Source of the DNA: JAIEPT01 sp038217425
GTDB lineage: Bacteria; Planctomycetota; Planctomycetia; Gemmatales; Gemmataceae
Direction: 5' to 3'
NCBI GenBank assembly: GCA_038217425.1
Contig: JBBQPM010000004.1
Location: 1 to 64,000, forward strand
DNA: 64,000 bases
The notes beneath the pieces are model-generated. The model did no database searches and was not told the origin of the DNA. It saw only the letters and a program-made list of their open reading frames with translations. Made by a program: the position numbers and the translations under genes. Shown in pieces: positions 59,801 to 64,000 of the stretch. How positions within the stretch are numbered: the stretch's first letter is position 1; each line of letters starts with the position of its first letter.

Positions 59801-62758
59801 ATGCTCTGGGAAATCGAAATCGTACCGAAGGACCACGACTCCGAGACGCGCCGCGTCAACGACGAACTCGCCCTCCTTTCGCCCCAGGCGCTCCCCGGCG
59901 TTGACCGCGCCGCGCGCGGCTACCTCGTTGAGGGCGACTTCGAGAAGCCGTTCGCCGAGCGGCTGCTCAATGAACTCCTCCTCGATCCGCTCGTCGAGAA
60001 CGGCCGAGTCGGTCCGCTCAACGCGTTTGCAAATCTCGAAGATTGCACGGCGTTTGCCACGGTGCTACTGAAGCCAGGGGTGATGGATCCCGTCGCCCAG
60101 AGCGTGCAAGGGGCGGCCCGCGATCTCGGCATCGGACTCGATTCCGTCCGCACCTTTCGCCGCTACTACGCCCTCAAGGCCCCCGCCCAAGCGACGCGCG
60201 ATCTCCTCTTTCGCAAGGTGCTCGCCAACGAAGCGATCGAGCAGGTCGTGGCCGGGCCGTTGTCGCTCGAGCATCTCACGCTCGGTTCGCAGTACGCATT
60301 CCAACTCGTCACGGCGCCGATCCTGAATCTCGACGATGCGGGCCTGATGAAGCTGAGCCGGGAAGGGCAACTCTCGCTCAACCTCGCCGAGATGCAGACG
60401 ATCCAGGCGCATTTCCGCGGCCTTAATCGTGAGCCGACCGACATCGAACTCGAATCGCTCGCGCAAACCTGGTCCGAACACTGCTCGCACAAGACGCTCA
60501 AGGGCCGTATCGACTTTACCTTCACCGATGACAAAGGCGTGACGACGCGCACGCAGATCGGCAATCTCCTCAAGGAGACCATCTTCGGCGCCACGCAGGA
60601 ACTTCGGCAGGCGTGGGGCAAGGACGACTGGTGCGTGAGCGTCTTCGTCGATAACGCGGGAGTCGTCACGTTTGACGACAAGTACAGCGTCTGCTTCAAA
60701 GTCGAGACGCACAACCATCCCTCGGCCATCGAGCCATACGGCGGCTCGAACACGGGGATCGGCGGCGTCATCCGTGATCCGCTCGGCACCGGCATGGGCG
60801 CCAAGCCGATCTGCAATACCGACGTCTTCTGCTTCGCCCCGCCCAACACGCCGGCCGACTCGCTCCCCGCGGGCGTGCTCCATCCGAAAAAAGTGATGCA
60901 GGGCGTCGTCTCGGGCGTCCGCGATTACGGCAACCGTATGGGCATCCCAACCGTCAACGGCGCCGTCTGCTTCGACCCGCGCTACCTGGGCAACCCGCTC
61001 GTCTACTGCGGCACCGTCGGCATCCTCCCCAACGAACTCTGCTTCAAGGCCGCTCAGCCGGGCGATTACATCGTCGCCGTCGGCGGCCGTACGGGGCGAG
61101 ACGGCATTCACGGGGCGACGTTCTCCTCGGTCGAGCTGACCAGTGAATCGGAAAAGGTCTCCGGCGGAGCGGTGCAGATCGGCAACGCCATTACCGAGAA
61201 GAAAGTCCTCGACGTCATCCTTCAAGCGCGTGACCGCGGCCTCTACAGCGCGATCACCGATTGCGGGGCCGGGGGCTTCAGCTCCGCCGTCGGCGAGATG
61301 GGCGAAACGATCGGCGCCCGCGTCGATCTGGATAAAGCGCCGCTCAAGTATCAAGGCCTGTCGTACACCGAGATCTGGATCTCCGAGGCCCAGGAACGGA
61401 TGGTCCTGGCGGTGCCGCCCGCCAAGTGGGAAGAACTGCACGCGCTGTGCGCCGGCGAGGACGTCGAGGCGTGTATCTTGGGGACGTTCGAACCGACGGG
61501 GCGTTTGACGCTCCACTTCGCAGGCCAAAAGGTCGGCGATCTCGATATGCATTTCTTGCACGATGGCCGACCCGACGTGGTGCGTCAAGCGATTTGGCCG
61601 GCGCCGGCGAGCGGGGGGCGTAAGCCCCCCGGTACAGCATCCAATGACGATTCGAGTGCTGCATCAGCATCTTCTACCGGGGGGCTCACGCCCCCCGCTC
61701 GCCTCGATCCGAATAACGTCTTACTCGCTGCCCTCGGGCATTACAACGTCTGCAGCAAAGAATGGATCATCCGCCAATACGATCACGAAGTGCAGGGCGG
61801 GTCCGTCCTCAAACCGCTCGTCGGCGTCACCGGGGACGGCCCGGGCGATGCCGCGGTCATTACGCCCGTGCTCGGCTCCTGGCGCGGCCTCGCGATCGGC
61901 AACGGCATCTGTCCCTCGCTCGGCGATCTCGACCCCTACCGCATGGCCTGCCTGGCCATCGACGAAGCCGTCCGCAACGTGGTCGCAGTCGGCGCCGACC
62001 CGCGCCGCATCGCCCTGCTCGACAACTTCTGCTGGGGCAACACCGATCGGCCCGAGGTGCTCGGCTCACTCGTCCGCGCCGCTCAGGCGTGCCGCGACGT
62101 CGCCCTCGCGTTCCAGATGCCCTTTATCTCCGGCAAGGACAGCCTCAAGAACGAGTTCCGCCACGGCGACCAGCTCATCGTGATTCCGCCGACGCTGCTC
62201 ATCAGCGCCATGGGGCAAGTTGCCGACGTCCGCCGTTGCGTGTCGATGGACCTCAAGGAGCCGGGCAACGTGCTATTTCTCGTCGGCAAGACGAGCGACG
62301 AACTGGCGGGTTCGATCTACCACGCCGTCACCGGGCAAACTGGCGGCAGCGTCCCCACCGTCGATTTGAAGATTGCCCCGGCGATCTTCGCGAAGATGCA
62401 CGAGGCGATCGCGACGGGCCTGGTGCGCAGTTGCCACGACGTCAGCGAGGGCGGATTGGCCGTGGCACTCGCGGAGATGGCGTTTGCGGGCAACGTCGGC
62501 GCCGACGTCACAAGCCTCGCGGCCCTCGGGTTGCCCGATATGACGGCTTTGTTTAGCGAATCGGCGACGCGCTGGGTCGTCGAAGTTCGGCCCGCGCAGG
62601 CGGAGGCGTTCGAAGCGGTGATCGGCGGCCATGCGATGCGACTGGGCCAAACGGTGAAGGAGACGCGGCTACGCATCGCCGGCGCCCAAGGCGACTGGGT
62701 CGTGTGGCAAGCGCTCTCCGCCCTCAAGGAAGCCTGGCAGAAGCCGCTCAAGTTCTAG
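59801..62758 (+). CDS. purL: Phosphoribosylformylglycinamidine synthase with an inserted repeat
   Basis: This enzyme of purine synthesis converts FGAR to FGAM. The 985-residue chain carries a PurS-like N-terminal part and two PurL/AIRS-type domains. Motifs include TWSEHCSHKTLKGRIDF, ETHNHPSAIEPYGGSNTGIGG, GRTGRDGIHGATFSS and, later, SGKDSLKNEF and CHDVSEGGLAVAL. No glutaminase domain is fused, so a PurQ is needed elsewhere. Between the two domains (residues about 602-635) the chain is encoded by an inverted-repeat element. The ATG at 59801 has GGAG just upstream; an earlier frame start would translate the CACAGAG repeat. Confidence 0.93.
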   Translation: MLWEIEIVPKDHDSETRRVNDELALLSPQALPGVDRAARGYLVEGDFEKPFAERLLNELLLDPLVENGRVGPLNAFANLEDCTAFATVLLKPGVMDPVAQSVQGAARDLGIGLDSVRTFRRYYALKAPAQATRDLLFRKVLANEAIEQVVAGPLSLEHLTLGSQYAFQLVTAPILNLDDAGLMKLSREGQLSLNLAEMQTIQAHFRGLNREPTDIELESLAQTWSEHCSHKTLKGRIDFTFTDDKGVTTRTQIGNLLKETIFGATQELRQAWGKDDWCVSVFVDNAGVVTFDDKYSVCFKVETHNHPSAIEPYGGSNTGIGGVIRDPLGTGMGAKPICNTDVFCFAPPNTPADSLPAGVLHPKKVMQGVVSGVRDYGNRMGIPTVNGAVCFDPRYLGNPLVYCGTVGILPNELCFKAAQPGDYIVAVGGRTGRDGIHGATFSSVELTSESEKVSGGAVQIGNAITEKKVLDVILQARDRGLYSAITDCGAGGFSSAVGEMGETIGARVDLDKAPLKYQGLSYTEIWISEAQERMVLAVPPAKWEELHALCAGEDVEACILGTFEPTGRLTLHFAGQKVGDLDMHFLHDGRPDVVRQAIWPAPASGGRKPPGTASNDDSSAASASSTGGLTPPARLDPNNVLLAALGHYNVCSKEWIIRQYDHEVQGGSVLKPLVGVTGDGPGDAAVITPVLGSWRGLAIGNGICPSLGDLDPYRMACLAIDEAVRNVVAVGADPRRIALLDNFCWGNTDRPEVLGSLVRAAQACRDVALAFQMPFISGKDSLKNEFRHGDQLIVIPPTLLISAMGQVADVRRCVSMDLKEPGNVLFLVGKTSDELAGSIYHAVTGQTGGSVPTVDLKIAPAIFAKMHEAIATGLVRSCHDVSEGGLAVALAEMAFAGNVGADVTSLAALGLPDMTALFSESATRWVVEVRPAQAEAFEAVIGGHAMRLGQTVKETRLRIAGAQGDWVVWQALSALKEAWQKPLKF
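61606..61703. repeat. 98-bp inverted-repeat element inserted in frame in purL
   Basis: Left arm 61606-61634 (GGCGAGCGGGGGGCGTAAGC...) and right arm 61675-61703 (...CTCACGCCCCCCGCTCGCC) pair over 29 bp with one or two mismatches. It is translated as a Gly/Pro/Ser-rich linker containing GGRKPPG and GGLTPPAR. Confidence 0.88.
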
Positions 62759-62760
62759 CA

Positions 62761-62865
62761 TTTACGGAGCCGCGACCGTTAGGGAGCGGGTCAGTATCCC
62801 ACGCAGAGAAATCGAGATATCACGAGAGTTACTGACCCGCTTCCTAACGGGCGCGGCTCCGTAAA
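62761..62865. repeat. Inverted repeat between purL and ndk
   Basis: TTTACGGAGCCGCGACCGTT...GGTCAGTA (62761-62796) pairs with TTACTGACC...GCTCCGTAAA (62829-62865) with few mismatches. It shares GGAGCCGCGACCG with the element at 52465. Confidence 0.85.
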
Positions 62866-62907
62866 ACAATATCATGACGCCAACGATTCCTTCCACGAGA
62901 GAACATC

Positions 62908-63351
62908 ATGCAGCGCACCCTCATTCTTCTGAAACCCGATTGCATTCAGCGCCGGCTCATCGCTCCGGTCACCGATCGCTTCGAACGCAAGGGCCTTCGT
63001 CTCGTTGGCCTCAAGTTGGTCCAGGCAAGCCGCGGTTTGGCGGAGAAGCACTACGCCGTCCATCACGGCAAGCCGTTCTACGAATCGCTGCTCGCGTTCC
63101 TCACCAGCGGACCGACCGTCGCGATGGTATGGGAGGGCCGTGAGGCCGTGGCGGTGGCGCGGAACCTGATCGGCGCCACCGACGGCGCCAAGGCTCCGCC
63201 CGGCACCATTCGCGGCGACTTCGGCATCAGCGTGCAGAACAACCTCATCCACGGCAGCGATAGCGCCGAGAACGCCGCCCTTGAAATCGGCCTGTGGTTT
63301 CAGGCCAGCGAACTCGTCGAATACGGAATTGTCGATCAGGCCTGGCTGTAA
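62908..63351 (+). CDS. ndk: Nucleoside diphosphate kinase
   Basis: Ndk balances nucleoside triphosphates. The 147-residue length fits. Motifs are TLILLKPDCIQRRLI (substrate Lys), HYAVHHGKPFYESLLAFLTSGP, RNLIGATDGAKAPPGTIRGDFG and the active-site His in NNLIHGSDSAENA. Following purL, it puts two nucleotide-metabolism genes together. Confidence 0.96.
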   Translation: MQRTLILLKPDCIQRRLIAPVTDRFERKGLRLVGLKLVQASRGLAEKHYAVHHGKPFYESLLAFLTSGPTVAMVWEGREAVAVARNLIGATDGAKAPPGTIRGDFGISVQNNLIHGSDSAENAALEIGLWFQASELVEYGIVDQAWL

Positions 63352-63444
63352 GCTTCCGGAAATCGTCGTAGTGCGGGCTTCAAACTTGAATGTTAACCGT
63401 GTACCATGGGAGAGAACTCCAGGGGTCGAATTCAGGGGACGTCC

Positions 63445-64000
63445 ATGTCGAGGCTCGCAAAACTGGCCGAACTTATCGAGCGGTGGAAAGAAGCGCGCGA
63501 GTGCGGTCGAAGTCTGACCTCGCGCGAACTTTGCCCCGACGACGAGGAATTGGCCCGGGAACTCGAGCGTCAAATCAAGATCGAAAGCGGATCCGAAAAG
63601 CAGTACGAAACCGACGACCAGACCGCGCGGACGCGCCGCGAAGAGACGCCCGACGACGTCCTCGGCAATGACACGCCGATCCTCATGCAGACGGATTTCG
63701 AGAGCATACGCCTGCACGCCAAGGGGGGCCTCGGCATCGTCTACGTCGCCACCGATGTCCAGTTGCATCGCGAAGTGGCCGTCAAGTTCATGAAGGAGCG
63801 CGGCGACGAGACGGCGGAGGTGCGTGCCGAACTGGTACGCGAAGCGGAAGTCACCGGCAAGCTCGAACATCCGGGCGTCGTGCCGGTGTACGGTCTCGGT
63901 CACCGCGAAGACGGCCAACCTTTCTACGTCATGCGTTTCATCCAGGGGGAATCGCTCGAAGCCGCGATCGGGCAATTTCATCGCGGGCGGAGCAAAGCCT
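63445..64000 (+). CDS. Ser/Thr protein kinase (3' end outside window)
   Basis: About 185 codons of a third Hanks-type kinase. An N-terminal helical region (SRLAKLAELIERWKEAREC) leads into the kinase domain at about residue 95, with AKGGLGIVYVATD (Gly-rich loop), REVAVKFMKER (catalytic Lys) and HPGVVPVYGLG. The hinge FYVMRFIQGESLEAAI is the pattern of planctomycete WD/TPR-linked kinases. The catalytic loop and later domains lie beyond the window. Confidence 0.88.
   Translation, partial: MSRLAKLAELIERWKEARECGRSLTSRELCPDDEELARELERQIKIESGSEKQYETDDQTARTRREETPDDVLGNDTPILMQTDFESIRLHAKGGLGIVYVATDVQLHREVAVKFMKERGDETAEVRAELVREAEVTGKLEHPGVVPVYGLGHREDGQPFYVMRFIQGESLEAAIGQFHRGRSKA

Overview
This is a GC-rich bacterial chromosome segment. 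It almost certainly comes from a planctomycete, most likely near the Gemmataceae. The evidence is two DUF1501 proteins, a DUF1549/DUF1553 protein, a protein with the planctomycete N-terminal motif LEDRTTP, a BBP7-like outer-membrane protein, three Ser/Thr kinases, a type III glutamine synthetase, and a bacterial methenyl-tetrahydromethanopterin cyclohydrolase (Mch) next to an ATP-grasp gene. No phage, transposase or CRISPR array is visible.

Layout: 1-6285 is a minus-strand type II secretion operon, gspG-H-I-J-K-L-M, with gspM running off the left edge. 6492-9123 holds a ribbon-helix-helix/SPFH pair and a Tat-exported dimethylformamidase-like protein. 9281-14590 is a signalling cluster: a hybrid histidine kinase, a response regulator, and a Ser/Thr kinase-receiver-HD-GYP fusion. 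14619-16068 is a DUF4058 gene followed by a frameshifted nucleotidyltransferase-like gene. 16215-26736 has a di-haem peroxidase, feoB with its small Cys-rich partner, a sialidase-like protein, an APC permease, a large secreted beta-propeller protein, an MFS transporter and DUF1854. 26818-35373 has secreted and surface proteins (DUF1549/DUF1501 pair), a Ser/Thr kinase with TPR-like repeats and a VTT-domain membrane protein. 35660-39149 has glnN behind a sigma-54-like promoter, a probable selenoprotein, and a STAS protein. 40871-42750 is a TPP-riboswitch operon (small membrane protein plus thiC). 42825-51019 has small membrane and lipoproteins, a HerA-type ATPase, a candidate small RNA, a MATE exporter, a Gly/Tyr-rich secreted protein and a PEP-mutase-family enzyme. 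51023-55100 has a beta-CASP nuclease and the ruvX/ATP-grasp/mch run, followed by tRNA-Phe. 55294-64000 has a DtxR regulator, DUF1501, transketolase, purL, ndk and the start of another Ser/Thr kinase.

The strongest unusual signal is at 38045-38617. A secreted thioredoxin-like gene has an in-frame TGA exactly where the second cysteine of a CxxC motif is expected, and a SECIS-like hairpin follows seven bases later, so it looks like a CxxU selenoprotein. The second theme is palindromic mobile-type repeats. One REPIN-like family (inverted CCCAGGGAT...ATCCCTGGG arms) occurs seven times and its arms covary. Other hairpin elements have been translated into the ends of two proteins and into the middle of purL.
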